Shown here piece by piece: positions 1 through 8,263 of a stretch of DNA of 64,000 bases; position 1 is the first letter of the stretch; each line of letters starts with the position of its first letter. A program made the translations under genes and the position numbers. The stretch is taken from positions 558,001-622,000 of the forward strand of contig NZ_UYJA01000002.1 of assembly GCF_900618535.1 (NCBI RefSeq). Direction: 5' to 3'. Under the pieces are notes generated by a model, which did not search any database, was not told the DNA's origin, and was given only the letters and a program-made list of their open reading frames with translations. The stretch comes from Pseudomonas bubulae (GTDB taxonomy: Bacteria; Pseudomonadota; Gammaproteobacteria; Pseudomonadales; Pseudomonadaceae).

Positions 1-1531
1 TGAGCAGTTCGCCGGGCTTGAGGAACACATGCAACTGTGAGAACAGTTTGATTTCGGTGGCGGACATGCGTCGTACCAGGTGCTTGGCCTTGAGCTGCGC
101 CGGATGCTCCAGGCCAGCCGCAGCCAGCATTTCGGCCAGGGCCTTGAGGGTGTTCTGGTGGAACTGCACAACCCGTTGGGCCTTGTCCGGCACTACAAGC
201 GCTCGCTGGCGCAAGGTGTCCTGGGTGGCCACGCCGGTGGGGCACTTGTTGGTATGGCAACTCTGCGACTGAATGCAGCCAATGGCAAACATGAAGCCTC
301 GCGCCGAGTTGGCCCAGTCGGCACCGATGGCCAGCACGCTGGCAATATCGAATGCGCTGACAATCTTGCCGCTGGCGCCGAGCTTGATCTTGTCACGCAG
401 GTTCAGGCCCACCAGGGTGTTGTGGACGAACAACAAGCCTTCGCGCAGCGGTGCGCCAATGTGGTCGGTGAACTCTACGGGCGCCGCGCCGGTGCCGCCT
501 TCCTTGCCATCAATCACGATAAAGTCCGGCAGGATACCGGTTTCCAGCATGGCCTTGGCAATGCCCATAAATTCCCATGGATGACCCAGGCAAAACTTGA
601 AGCCTACGGGCTTGCCGCCGGACAGCTCACGCAACTGCGCGATAAATTGCATCAGCTCGATAGGCGTTGAAAAGGCGCTGTGGCGCGAAGGCGAGATGCA
701 GTCTTCACCCATGGGCACACCGCGGGTTTCGGCGATTTCCGCGGTCACTTTATGCTTGGGCAGGATACCGCCATGGCCTGGTTTGGCGCCCTGGCTCATT
801 TTGATTTCAATCATCCGCACTTGTGGCGTGCGAGCCTGGGCGGCAAAACGCTCAGGGTCGAAACGCCCGTCCGAAGTGCGGCAACCGAAGTAGCCACTGC
901 CCAGTTCCCAGGTCAGGTCACCACCATGCTCACGGTGATAGGAGCTGATACTGCCTTCACCCGTGTCGTGGGCAAAGTTACCGAGCTTGGCACCCTGATT
1001 GAGGGCGCGGATGGCGTTGGCGCTCAGTGAGCCAAAGCTCATGGCTGAAATATTGAAGATCGACGCCGAGTACGGCTGGCTGCATTGCGGGCCGCCCACC
1101 ACGATGCGAAAGCTGCTGGGGTCGGTCAACGGGGCCGGGCGCATGGAGTGACCGATAAATTCAAAACCGGGCTGGTAAACGTCAACCAGAGTGCCGAAAG
1201 GCTTGTCGGCACTCTCATTCTTGGCTCGTGAGTACACCAGCGAACGTTGCGCCCGTGAGAAGGGCAGCGCATCGCTGTCAGATTCCAGCAGGTATTGGCG
1301 AATCTCTGGGCGGATGGCTTCCACCAGATAGCGAATATTGCCCAGGATCGGGTAGTTGCGACGCACGGCGTGGGGGCTTTGCAGCAAATCGAAAATCCCC
1401 AGCAGGCTCAAGGCCAGTGACACGGCCGTGAAGGGCCACAGCCACTCATGGTGCATAAAGGGCAGGCTGGCGAGGGTGAAGATGACGCAGAATGCAAAAA
1501 ACGCATAACGGCTTAACAGTGACAGGCTCAT
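1..1531 (-). CDS. FMN-binding glutamate synthase-like protein (3' end outside window)
   Basis: An open reading frame runs without a stop from an ATG at 1531 to the window edge, giving about 510 residues. The N-terminus has two hydrophobic stretches (about residues 6-25 and 30-50), so the enzyme is probably membrane anchored. After them comes the GltB-type FMN/3Fe-4S synthase barrel, with SASIFNISAMSFGSLS and KPGHGGILP segments, an IDGKEGGTGAAP phosphate-binding segment, and near the visible end CIQSQSCHTNKCPTG, whose three cysteines match the 3Fe-4S ligands of glutamate synthase large subunits. The amidotransferase and glucan-binding domains of true GltB are absent in the visible part. Family members of this short type have no firmly known substrate. 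The missing C-terminus is probably short. The upstream neighbour, Nudix, is divergent. Confidence 0.85.
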   Translation of the reverse strand, partial: MSLSLLSRYAFFAFCVIFTLASLPFMHHEWLWPFTAVSLALSLLGIFDLLQSPHAVRRNYPILGNIRYLVEAIRPEIRQYLLESDSDALPFSRAQRSLVYSRAKNESADKPFGTLVDVYQPGFEFIGHSMRPAPLTDPSSFRIVVGGPQCSQPYSASIFNISAMSFGSLSANAIRALNQGAKLGNFAHDTGEGSISSYHREHGGDLTWELGSGYFGCRTSDGRFDPERFAAQARTPQVRMIEIKMSQGAKPGHGGILPKHKVTAEIAETRGVPMGEDCISPSRHSAFSTPIELMQFIAQLRELSGGKPVGFKFCLGHPWEFMGIAKAMLETGILPDFIVIDGKEGGTGAAPVEFTDHIGAPLREGLLFVHNTLVGLNLRDKIKLGASGKIVSAFDIASVLAIGADWANSARGFMFAIGCIQSQSCHTNKCPTGVATQDTLRQRALVVPDKAQRVVQFHQNTLKALAEMLAAAGLEHPAQLKAKHLVRRMSATEIKLFSQLHVFLKPGELL

Positions 1532-1838
1532 ACGGTTTCCTGTTTCAGGCTGGTCTGTTCCGCCGGGCGGTGATGCCTGGCGTGGTCAAGAACAGAAAAA
1601 GGACAATAGAACCCTCTCTTTGAGTCGGAGGTTTGCTGGGGGGAGTGTTGGTCATCTATCAAGCAAATGCCAACTCCCTGTCAGATTATTCATTGAACGG
1701 GATTTCATCTGTGGCAGCATCCCGACCAAAGTCGGGCACTTCATACAGAAGGCTCGGGTAAAAGTGACATCTGTGTATTTTCAGGGGCGTTGGGTCGTGC
1801 AATCCTTCTTGACCTTACTGTTTTGTTGGCCGAATTCC
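1532..1838. other. Divergent intergenic region
   Basis: This stretch of about 307 bases lies between the FMN-protein start and the Nudix start and should hold both promoters. An in-frame extension of the Nudix gene begins at 1620, but its 73 extra residues look like no known domain and read like translated leader, so I treat it as noncoding. No terminator or clear operator was seen. Confidence 0.4.
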
Positions 1839-2276
1839 GTGACCTCATTTGAACCCGCAACCTCCAGAATCATTCGTATTGCCGCTGCCGTAGTGATTGG
1901 CCTCGATGGGCGGACCCTGCTGGTGCGCAAGCGCGGCACCCAGGCCTTTATGCAACCCGGCGGCAAGATCGATGCCGGTGAGCAGCCGGTCGACGCCCTG
2001 GCCCGTGAGCTGGAAGAGGAGCTGGCTTTGGTGATCGACCCGGCCAGCGCGACCTGGCTGGGCCATTTCGCTGCCCCTGCGGTCAACGAACCGGGTTTTG
2101 AGGTACAGGCCGAGCTGTTCCTGGTGCATATCAGTCAGCCCGTGGTGGCAGCGGCAGAAATTGAAGAAGTGCAGTGGATCGACCCCGAGGGCGATGGCGG
2201 CCTGGTACTGGCGCCGTTGACCCGGGATCTGGTCCTGCCGTTTTATCGCAATGCCTTGCAGTCCCGGACGGCCTGA
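1839..2276 (+). CDS. Nudix hydrolase
   Basis: The Nudix fold hydrolyses nucleoside diphosphates linked to another moiety, and many members clean up damaged nucleotides. The Nudix box starts at GGKIDAGEQPVD and continues with ARELEEELAL. This fits GX5EX7REUXEEXGU except that the late Gly is Ala. With a GTG start at 1839 the protein has 145 residues and begins just before the first beta strand (RIIRIAAAVVIG), the usual layout for this small family. An in-frame start at 1620 would add 73 residues of no recognisable character. I see no strong Shine-Dalgarno in front of 1839, so the start is uncertain. The stop overlaps the next start (TGATG), so it is probably co-translated with the LysE-type exporter. 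The substrate cannot be read from the sequence. Confidence 0.8.
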   Translation: MTSFEPATSRIIRIAAAVVIGLDGRTLLVRKRGTQAFMQPGGKIDAGEQPVDALARELEEELALVIDPASATWLGHFAAPAVNEPGFEVQAELFLVHISQPVVAAAEIEEVQWIDPEGDGGLVLAPLTRDLVLPFYRNALQSRTA

Positions 2277-2914
2277 TGATTCCAGCCCATGAATTGCTGA
2301 TTTTTGCTGCGGCCTGCCTGCTGTTGGTGCTGACGCCAGGGCCGAACATGATCTACCTGATCTCGCGCTCCATCTGCCAGGGGCGCAAGGCAGGCGTCAC
2401 ATCGTTGCTCGGGGTGGTGGCGGGTTTTTTCGTGCACATGTTTGCCGCCGCTGCGGGTTTGACGGCGGTATTTATGGCTGTACCGATGGCCTATGAGGCA
2501 CTCAAGTGGGCGGGCGCCCTGTATCTGCTGTGGATGGCCTGGCAAGCTGTACGCCCGGGTGCCAGCTCACCGTTCGAAGCCCGGGACCTCGCGCCGGATG
2601 CCATGCCGAAGCTACTGACGATGGGCTTTATGACCAGCGTACTCAACCCCAAGGTGGCGGTCTTCTATCTGTCGGTTTTCCCGCAATTCATCAACCCGGA
2701 ACACGGTTCGATGTTCACTCAGAGTATTGTATTGGGCCTGACTCAAATCAGCGTCAGCTTCACGGTTAACCTGCTGATCGCGCTGTTTGCCAGCGGTATT
2801 GCCGTGTGGTTTGTACGCAACCCGCTATGGCTGGCCGTGCAGCGCTATGTGATGGGCGGTGTGCTGGCCGCACTGGCGGTGAGGCTGATGCTGGAACAAC
2901 GTAAAACCGTATGA
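2276..2914 (+). CDS. LysE/RhtB family amino acid exporter
   Basis: This is a 212-residue inner-membrane protein of the LysE/RhtB family, which exports amino acids or their derivatives. The family signature is near the N-terminus (LTPGPNMIYLISRSICQGRKAG), and about six membrane segments follow, including LKWAGALYLLWMAWQAV and FMTSVLNPKVAVFYLSVFPQF, both typical of the family. The ATG at 2276 overlaps the Nudix stop codon and removes a 34-residue upstream extension with no membrane character. A GNAT gene follows 12 bp later, so Nudix-LysE-GNAT is probably one operon. Which amino acid is exported cannot be told. Confidence 0.88.
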   Translation: MIPAHELLIFAAACLLLVLTPGPNMIYLISRSICQGRKAGVTSLLGVVAGFFVHMFAAAAGLTAVFMAVPMAYEALKWAGALYLLWMAWQAVRPGASSPFEARDLAPDAMPKLLTMGFMTSVLNPKVAVFYLSVFPQFINPEHGSMFTQSIVLGLTQISVSFTVNLLIALFASGIAVWFVRNPLWLAVQRYVMGGVLAALAVRLMLEQRKTV

Positions 2915-2926
2915 CCTGGACCCGTA

Positions 2927-3439
2927 ATGGCTATAGAACTGCTTGAACCCGCAAACGCCAAGGCTTATCGCCAACTGATGCTTGAGGCTTATGCGCAGCA
3001 CCCCGAGGCTTTTGTATCCTCCATAACCCAACGTGAGAAGTTACCGCTGAGCTGGTGGGAAGCAAAACTGGACGATGAACTGAGCGCCCTGTTCGGTGCT
3101 TTTGTCGATTCCCGACTGGTGGGCATTGTCGGCCTGGCATTCGAACCCTGGGAAGATGCCCGGCACAAGACCACGTTGTTTGGTTTGTATGTGTCGCAGG
3201 CTTTTCGTGGGCAAGGGCTGGGGGAGCATCTGGTGCAGGCGGTGGTTTCACTGGCTGAGCAAGAGCCCGAAACCAAGGTGATCGAACTGACGGTCAGCGT
3301 TAACAGCGATGCTGCACTGGCGTTGTACCAGCGCTGCGGTTTTGCACAGTCTGGGCTGGAAGACTGCGCAATTCGGGTGGGGGAGGCCTATTACGACCGG
3401 GTGCATATGCGCCGGTTGGTCAATATAGAAGAGAACTGA
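2927..3439 (+). CDS. GNAT family N-acetyltransferase
   Basis: This 170-residue protein has a single GNAT domain. The acetyl-CoA binding motif A is visible as LYVSQAFRGQGLGEHLVQAV (the Q/RxxGxG/A loop) around residues 88-107. It is followed by the EV-rich strand and the ALALYQRCGF motif B, where N-acetyltransferases pack the CoA adenine. Such enzymes acetylate small amines or protein N-termini. The acceptor is not predictable here. It lies 12 bp behind the LysE-type exporter in the same direction and is probably the last gene of that operon. A REP-type hairpin follows. Confidence 0.85.
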   Translation: MAIELLEPANAKAYRQLMLEAYAQHPEAFVSSITQREKLPLSWWEAKLDDELSALFGAFVDSRLVGIVGLAFEPWEDARHKTTLFGLYVSQAFRGQGLGEHLVQAVVSLAEQEPETKVIELTVSVNSDAALALYQRCGFAQSGLEDCAIRVGEAYYDRVHMRRLVNIEEN

Positions 3440-3451
3440 CCGGGCTCTGGG

Positions 3452-3475
3452 TGGGAGCGGGCAAGCCCGCTCCCA
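3452..3475. repeat. REP-type perfect hairpin
   Basis: TGGGAGCGGGC and GCCCGCTCCCA are separated by two bases, giving an 11-bp perfect stem. The sequence is that of the common Pseudomonas REP element shortened to its arms. It lies between the convergent GNAT and metR genes and may stop or stabilise transcripts from both sides. There is no T-run, so it is not a classical terminator. Confidence 0.7.
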
Positions 3476-3491
3476 AACTGCCTTGCCGTTG

Positions 3492-4409
3492 TCAGCGAAC
3501 CGCACTCACGCCATCCAGCGTCGAAAATGACGTGTCCTTGGCTGTCAGCAAAAAGTCGCGCATATAAGGTGCATCCAGCATGTCGGCGCGAATCGCGGCG
3601 TAGAGTGTCGCAAACAGGCCTTTCTCGCCCAGGCGTTTGGCCTTCACATAACCCCGTGAGCTGTATTCATGCAGCGCCCAGTGCGGCATCCCGCAGACTC
3701 CCCGGCCGCTGGCTACCAGCTGCATCATCATCACTGTCAGCTCCGAGGTGCGAACCTGCGCAGGTTCTACATCGGCCGGCTCCAGGAAGCGGGTAAAGAT
3801 GTCGAGGCGATCGCGCTCCACCGGGTAAGTGATCAGAATTTCGCTGCTCAAATCCTCAGGCACGATAAATGGCTTGCTGGCCAATGGATGCTGATTGGCC
3901 ACTGCTAGCATGGCTTCATAGGTAAATAGCGGCACATAGGTCAGCCCGGCGATTTCCTGCGGGTCGGACGTGACCACCAGATCCAGATCGCCCCGGGCCA
4001 GTGCCGGCAAGGGTGCGAAGGCAAAACCGGATGCCAGATCCAGCTCGACCTCGGGCCAGGCATCGCGGAACTGGTCAATGGTCGGCATCAACCACTGGAA
4101 GCAGCTGTGGCATTCAATCGCCATATGCAGACGACCGGCCGTTCCGCCAACCAGACGTGCGATATCGCGCTCGGCACCGCGCAGCAGGGGCAGCATGGCA
4201 TCGGCCAGTTGCAGCAGGCGCAAGCCGCCGCTGGTGAAGCGAACCGGTTTGGTTTTGCGCACAAAGAGGGGCATGCCCATGCGCTCTTCAAGCTCTTTGA
4301 ACTGGTGGGATAAAGCGGACTGGGTCAGGTGCAGGCGTTCGGCTGCTTCGACCAGACTGTCTGACTCGCGCAACGCGTGCAGGGTTTTGAGGTGACGAAT
4401 TTCCAGCAC
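3492..4409 (-). CDS. metR: LysR-type regulator of methionine biosynthesis MetR
   Basis: This 305-residue LysR-type regulator activates metE in response to homocysteine in other gamma-proteobacteria. The N-terminal winged helix-turn-helix is clear (EIRHLKTLHALRESDSLVEA, then LHLTQSALSHQFKELEERMG), and the C-terminal part is a LysR effector-binding domain. I chose the GTG at 4409 because MetR proteins start at MLEIRHLK. An ATG at 4442 would add 11 residues and run into the regulatory region. It is transcribed away from metE, the standard arrangement in Pseudomonas and enterics. Negative autoregulation is known in E. coli and likely here. Confidence 0.93.
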   Translation of the reverse strand: MLEIRHLKTLHALRESDSLVEAAERLHLTQSALSHQFKELEERMGMPLFVRKTKPVRFTSGGLRLLQLADAMLPLLRGAERDIARLVGGTAGRLHMAIECHSCFQWLMPTIDQFRDAWPEVELDLASGFAFAPLPALARGDLDLVVTSDPQEIAGLTYVPLFTYEAMLAVANQHPLASKPFIVPEDLSSEILITYPVERDRLDIFTRFLEPADVEPAQVRTSELTVMMMQLVASGRGVCGMPHWALHEYSSRGYVKAKRLGEKGLFATLYAAIRADMLDAPYMRDFLLTAKDTSFSTLDGVSAVR

Positions 4410-4435
4410 AGTGGCTCCATGAGTAACTTTGATGA

Positions 4436-4453
4436 TCAACACGAAAACGTTGA
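4436..4453. promoter_or_regulatory. Candidate MetR operator between metR and metE
   Basis: An inverted repeat TCAAC-N8-GTTGA lies in the 107-bp gap between the divergent metR and metE genes. LysR-type proteins bind interrupted dyads in such gaps. It does not match the enteric TGAA-N5-TTCA motif exactly, so assignment to MetR rests on position. Confidence 0.4.
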
Positions 4454-4516
4454 GTTTGTCTCATGTTGTAGCGGGTGTCGATAATAGTGCCATTACTTAC
4501 ACGAAGGAATGTTGTT

Positions 4517-6829
4517 ATGGCCCTGGCACACAATCTTGGTTTCCCCCGCATCGGCGCAGACCGCGAGCTGAAAAAAGCACTCGAAGCCTATTGGAAGGGT
4601 GATATTGACCAGGCCGCGCTGAAAGACGTTGGCCGCCAATTGCGTGCCACCCACTGGCAGTTGCAAAAAGACGCAGGCATCGATTTGTTGCCGGTCGGTG
4701 ACTTTGCCTGGTACGACCAGGTGCTGACCCACTCATTGACGTTCGGCGTGATCCCCCCGCGTTTTTCCAGCACCCTGGACGAGCAGCGCCAGCCAACCCT
4801 GGATACCCTGTTTGGCATGGCTCGCGGTGCCAGTCAGAGCTGCTGCGGTGCTGAGCACGGCAAAGGCCAGTATGCCCAGGAACTGACCAAATGGTTCGAT
4901 ACCAACTACCACTATCTGGTACCGGAATTCAGTCAGGACCAGCGCTTTGATCTGAGCTGGAACGAGCTGTTTGAAGAAACGGCAGAAGCACAGGCGCTGG
5001 GCCATAAGGTCAAACCCGTGATCATTGGCCCGTTGACCTACTTGTGGCTGGGCAAGGCCAAAGGCAACGAATTCAACAAGCTCGACCTGCTGGAAAACCT
5101 GCTGCCGGTTTACGCTCAAATCCTGTCCCGCCTGGCTGAGCAGGGCGTGGAATGGGTACAGATCGACGAGCCGATCCTGTCGCTCGACCTGCCACAGGAA
5201 TGGAAAAACGCCTTTGAACGCGCGTATCACATTCTTCAATACTCGCCACTCAAGAAGCTGGTTGCCACCTACTTCAGCGGCCTGGAAGACAACCTCGGCC
5301 TGGCGGTTGGCCTGCCGGTGGATGGCCTGCACGTGGATCTGGTGCGTGCTCCCGACCAGTTGCATGCCATTCTGGACCGCCTGCCGACTTACAAAGTGTT
5401 GTCCCTGGGCCTGGTCAATGGCCGCAACGTGTGGCGCTGCGATCTGGAAAACGCCCTGGCGCAACTGCAGGAAGCCGAAGAGCGTTTTGGCGATAACCTG
5501 TGGGTAGCCGGTTCCTGCTCGCTGTTGCACAGCCCGGTGGATCTGGACCGCGAAACCAAACTGGATGCCGAGCTGAAAAGCTGGTTGGCCTTCGCCAAGC
5601 AAAAGTGCGCTGAAATTGCAGTGCTGCGTGATGCGCTGAATATCCCGCAAGACCCCAAGGTACAAGAAGCCCTGGCCCAAAGTCGCGCCGTACAACAAAG
5701 CCGGGCCAGCTCGCCACGTATTCACAAGGCCGCCGTACAAGCCCGTATTGCAGCGATCACCGACGCCGACAGCCAGCGCCAGTCACCCTTTGCTGCACGG
5801 ATCGAAGTGCAGCGTGCCCGCTTGAATCTGCCGGCATTCCCGACCACCACCATCGGCTCGTTCCCGCAGACTGCTTCGATTCGTCTGGCGCGTCAGTCTT
5901 ACAAACAAGGCAAGTTGTCGACCAGCGAATACACCGACGCGATGCACAGCGAAATCCGCAACGCTGTACTGGTCCAGGAACGTTTGGGTCTGGACGTACT
6001 GGTACACGGCGAGGCCGAGCGCAATGACATGGTCGAGTATTTCGCCGAGCAACTGGACGGCTATGTGTTCACCCAATACGGCTGGGTACAGAGCTACGGT
6101 TCACGTTGCGTAAAACCGGCCATCATCTTCGGCGACCTGAGCCGCCCGCAGGCCATGACCGTTGAGTGGATCAAATACGCTCAGGGCCTGACCGACAAGG
6201 TGATGAAAGGCATGCTGACAGGCCCGGTGACCATGCTGATGTGGTCCTTCCCCCGCGAAGACGTATCGCGCAAAGTACAGGCGCAACAACTGGCTCTGGC
6301 GATCCGCGATGAAGTGGTGGATCTGGAACAGGCAGGGATCAAAATCGTGCAGATCGACGAAGCCGCGTTCCGTGAAGGTTTGCCGTTGCGCCGTGCACAG
6401 TGGCAGGAATACCTGGACTGGGCGGTGGAAGCCTTCCGTCTGTGTGCCTCGGGTGTGGGGGATGAAACCCAGATCCACACCCATATGTGCTACAGCGAGT
6501 TCAATGATGTGATCAAGTCGATTGCCGCGATGGACGCGGACGTGATCACCATCGAAACCTCGCGCTCGGACATGGAACTGCTTGATGCATTTGAAGCGTT
6601 CGACTATCCGAACGACATCGGCCCGGGTGTGTATGACATCCACTCGCCACGGGTGCCGGAAACGGCTGAGATGATCAAGTTACTGAGCAAGGCAGCGCAG
6701 CGTATTCCCGCTGAGCGGCTATGGGTCAACCCCGACTGCGGCCTTAAAACCCGGGCCTGGGCCGAGACTGAAGCGGCACTGATCAACATGGTCGCGGCAG
6801 CACGGCAACTACGCTTGCAAGCCGCTTGA
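4517..6829 (+). CDS. metE: Cobalamin-independent methionine synthase MetE
   Basis: MetE (5-methyltetrahydropteroyltriglutamate-homocysteine methyltransferase) moves a methyl group from methyl-tetrahydrofolate polyglutamate to homocysteine, the last step of methionine synthesis, without B12. The 770-residue protein has the expected duplicated barrel: the N-terminal half begins [16 protein letters not shown], and the catalytic half starts at [12 protein letters not shown]. Zinc ligands are visible in HTHMCYSEF and [11 protein letters not shown]. The ATG at 4517 is preceded by AAGGA at proper spacing. An in-frame start 42 bases upstream lies inside the regulatory gap. It is divergent from metR, so it is probably activated by MetR with homocysteine. 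Confidence 0.97.
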   Translation: MALAHNLGFPRIGADRELKKALEAYWKGDIDQAALKDVGRQLRATHWQLQKDAGIDLLPVGDFAWYDQVLTHSLTFGVIPPRFSSTLDEQRQPTLDTLFGMARGASQSCCGAEHGKGQYAQELTKWFDTNYHYLVPEFSQDQRFDLSWNELFEETAEAQALGHKVKPVIIGPLTYLWLGKAKGNEFNKLDLLENLLPVYAQILSRLAEQGVEWVQIDEPILSLDLPQEWKNAFERAYHILQYSPLKKLVATYFSGLEDNLGLAVGLPVDGLHVDLVRAPDQLHAILDRLPTYKVLSLGLVNGRNVWRCDLENALAQLQEAEERFGDNLWVAGSCSLLHSPVDLDRETKLDAELKSWLAFAKQKCAEIAVLRDALNIPQDPKVQEALAQSRAVQQSRASSPRIHKAAVQARIAAITDADSQRQSPFAARIEVQRARLNLPAFPTTTIGSFPQTASIRLARQSYKQGKLSTSEYTDAMHSEIRNAVLVQERLGLDVLVHGEAERNDMVEYFAEQLDGYVFTQYGWVQSYGSRCVKPAIIFGDLSRPQAMTVEWIKYAQGLTDKVMKGMLTGPVTMLMWSFPREDVSRKVQAQQLALAIRDEVVDLEQAGIKIVQIDEAAFREGLPLRRAQWQEYLDWAVEAFRLCASGVGDETQIHTHMCYSEFNDVIKSIAAMDADVITIETSRSDMELLDAFEAFDYPNDIGPGVYDIHSPRVPETAEMIKLLSKAAQRIPAERLWVNPDCGLKTRAWAETEAALINMVAAARQLRLQAA

Positions 6830-6836
6830 GATCAAT

Positions 6837-6863
6837 AGCCCCTCTCCCTCCGGGTGAGGGGCT
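6837..6863. terminator. Hairpin between convergent metE and sigma-54 regulator
   Basis: AGCCCCTC and GAGGGGCT flank an 11-base loop, followed on the + strand by TTT. The stem sits 7 bases after the metE stop and 8 before the end of the convergent regulator gene, so it can serve both. The short T-run makes it a modest terminator. Confidence 0.6.
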
Positions 6864-6871
6864 TTGAGGTG

Positions 6872-8263
6872 TTACCTGACAATTTTATCGACATGAATAT
6901 CCAGCTTTTTCAGGCGGTACCAGAAACTGCGCTCGGATATGCCGATTAACTGCGCCGCCGCAGCCTGTACGCCATTGGCCTGTTGCAGGGCACTTAGAAT
7001 GTAGGCTTTTTCGACTTCGGCCAACGCGGCTTCCAGGTCGGGGGGCACGCTCGGTCCGGGGGCAAGCAAGGCACTGCTCTGGCCGGGTTGGGCACTGAAC
7101 AGGTAGGGCGGCAGGTCACTGTCCTGGATAGTGCTGCTATTGGCCACAATGGTGGCGCGCTCCACGCAGTTTTGCAGTTCGCGAATATTGCCCGGCCAAC
7201 TGTACTGGGCCATCGCCTGCAAGGCGCTGGGGCTGAAACCGGTGATGCGTTTGCCTGCGGTAGCACCCAGGTTATGGGCAAAGTGCCGCGCCAGCGAGGC
7301 GATGTCTTCAACGCGTTCGCGCAACGCGGGCAGCGGAATCGGGAAGACGTTCAGGCGGTAATACAAGTCTTCGCGAAACTCCTTGTCGGCTACGGCTTGC
7401 AGCAGGTTTTTGTTGGTGGCGGCGATGACCCGCACATCCACCTTGCGCTCTCGCGGATCCCCCACTGGCTCGATCACCCGTTCTTGCAGCGCCCGCAGGA
7501 TTTTTGCCTGCAAGGCCAGGGGCATATCGCCCACTTCATCGAGAAACAGGGTGCCCTTGTCGGCCTGCATAAAGCGCCCGACCCTGTCTGCTACGGCGCC
7601 GGTAAACGCGCCTTTGCGGTGGCCGAACATCTCGCTTTCAAGCAGCCCCTCAGGAATCGCCGCACAGTTGACCGCGACAAAGGGTTTGTCGGCGCGGCTG
7701 CCGTGTTTGTGGATGGCGCGGGCGACCATCTCTTTGCCGGTACCGCTTTCGCCAGTCAGCAGGATCGTGGCGTTGCTCTCGCGTACCGAGTCGATGGCCT
7801 GCAGTACCCGGCGAAAGCTTGGGCTGTCGCCAATCAGGCTGTCGATGTGCTGGTGCTCGTCCAGCTCGGCGCGCATGCGCGCGTTGTCGCGCAAAATGTC
7901 GCGAAACTGCAGGGCTTTGCTGACCGTAATATCCAGCTCGTCGATATCAAAGGGCTTGGCGATGTAATCGTAGGCGCCGTTACGTATGGACTGTACGGCG
8001 TTTTTTACCGTGCTGTAGGCGGTCATTACAATCACTGGCAGGTTCGGGTAACGCTGTTTGATCTCGGCCAGTAACTGCGGGCTGTCCATGCCGGGCATGC
8101 GCCAGTCGCTGATCACCAGGTCGATATCTTCCTGCTCCAGAACTTCAAGTGCCTGCAGGCCGTTGCTGGCAGTGAAGACCTGAATCTGGTTCTGGCTCAG
8201 TGCCGAGCTGAGCAAGTCGCAGAGTTTGGGCTCATCGTCGACCACCAGCACGTTATGACTCAT
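6872..8263 (-). CDS. Sigma-54-dependent response regulator (NtrC family), last gene of six-gene operon
   Basis: This 463-residue three-domain activator has a receiver with a phospho-acceptor Asp at about residue 53 (LVISDWRMPGMD) and the usual KPF lysine. A sigma-54 AAA+ domain follows, with Walker A GESGTGKE, the GAFTGA loop that touches sigma-54 (GHRKGAFTGAVAD) and Walker B GTLFLDEVGDM. A Fis-type helix-turn-helix closes the protein (AAAQLIGISERSFWYRLKKL). Its start overlaps the kinase stop by 4 bp, so the two are a cognate pair. It is the distal gene of an operon that starts at 14111, behind a sigma-54 promoter that it may itself activate. The inducing signal is unknown. Confidence 0.92.
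   Translation of the reverse strand: MSHNVLVVDDEPKLCDLLSSALSQNQIQVFTASNGLQALEVLEQEDIDLVISDWRMPGMDSPQLLAEIKQRYPNLPVIVMTAYSTVKNAVQSIRNGAYDYIAKPFDIDELDITVSKALQFRDILRDNARMRAELDEHQHIDSLIGDSPSFRRVLQAIDSVRESNATILLTGESGTGKEMVARAIHKHGSRADKPFVAVNCAAIPEGLLESEMFGHRKGAFTGAVADRVGRFMQADKGTLFLDEVGDMPLALQAKILRALQERVIEPVGDPRERKVDVRVIAATNKNLLQAVADKEFREDLYYRLNVFPIPLPALRERVEDIASLARHFAHNLGATAGKRITGFSPSALQAMAQYSWPGNIRELQNCVERATIVANSSTIQDSDLPPYLFSAQPGQSSALLAPGPSVPPDLEAALAEVEKAYILSALQQANGVQAAAAQLIGISERSFWYRLKKLDIHVDKIVR

Noticed and set aside
80..670. Plus-strand frame at the left edge
   Set aside because: The minus strand encodes the glutamate-synthase-like protein with 3Fe-4S cysteines here.
1620..1838. N-terminal extension of the Nudix gene
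   Set aside because: The 73 added residues show no domain and the Nudix fold begins right after 1839. Left as leader, although a longer protein cannot be excluded.
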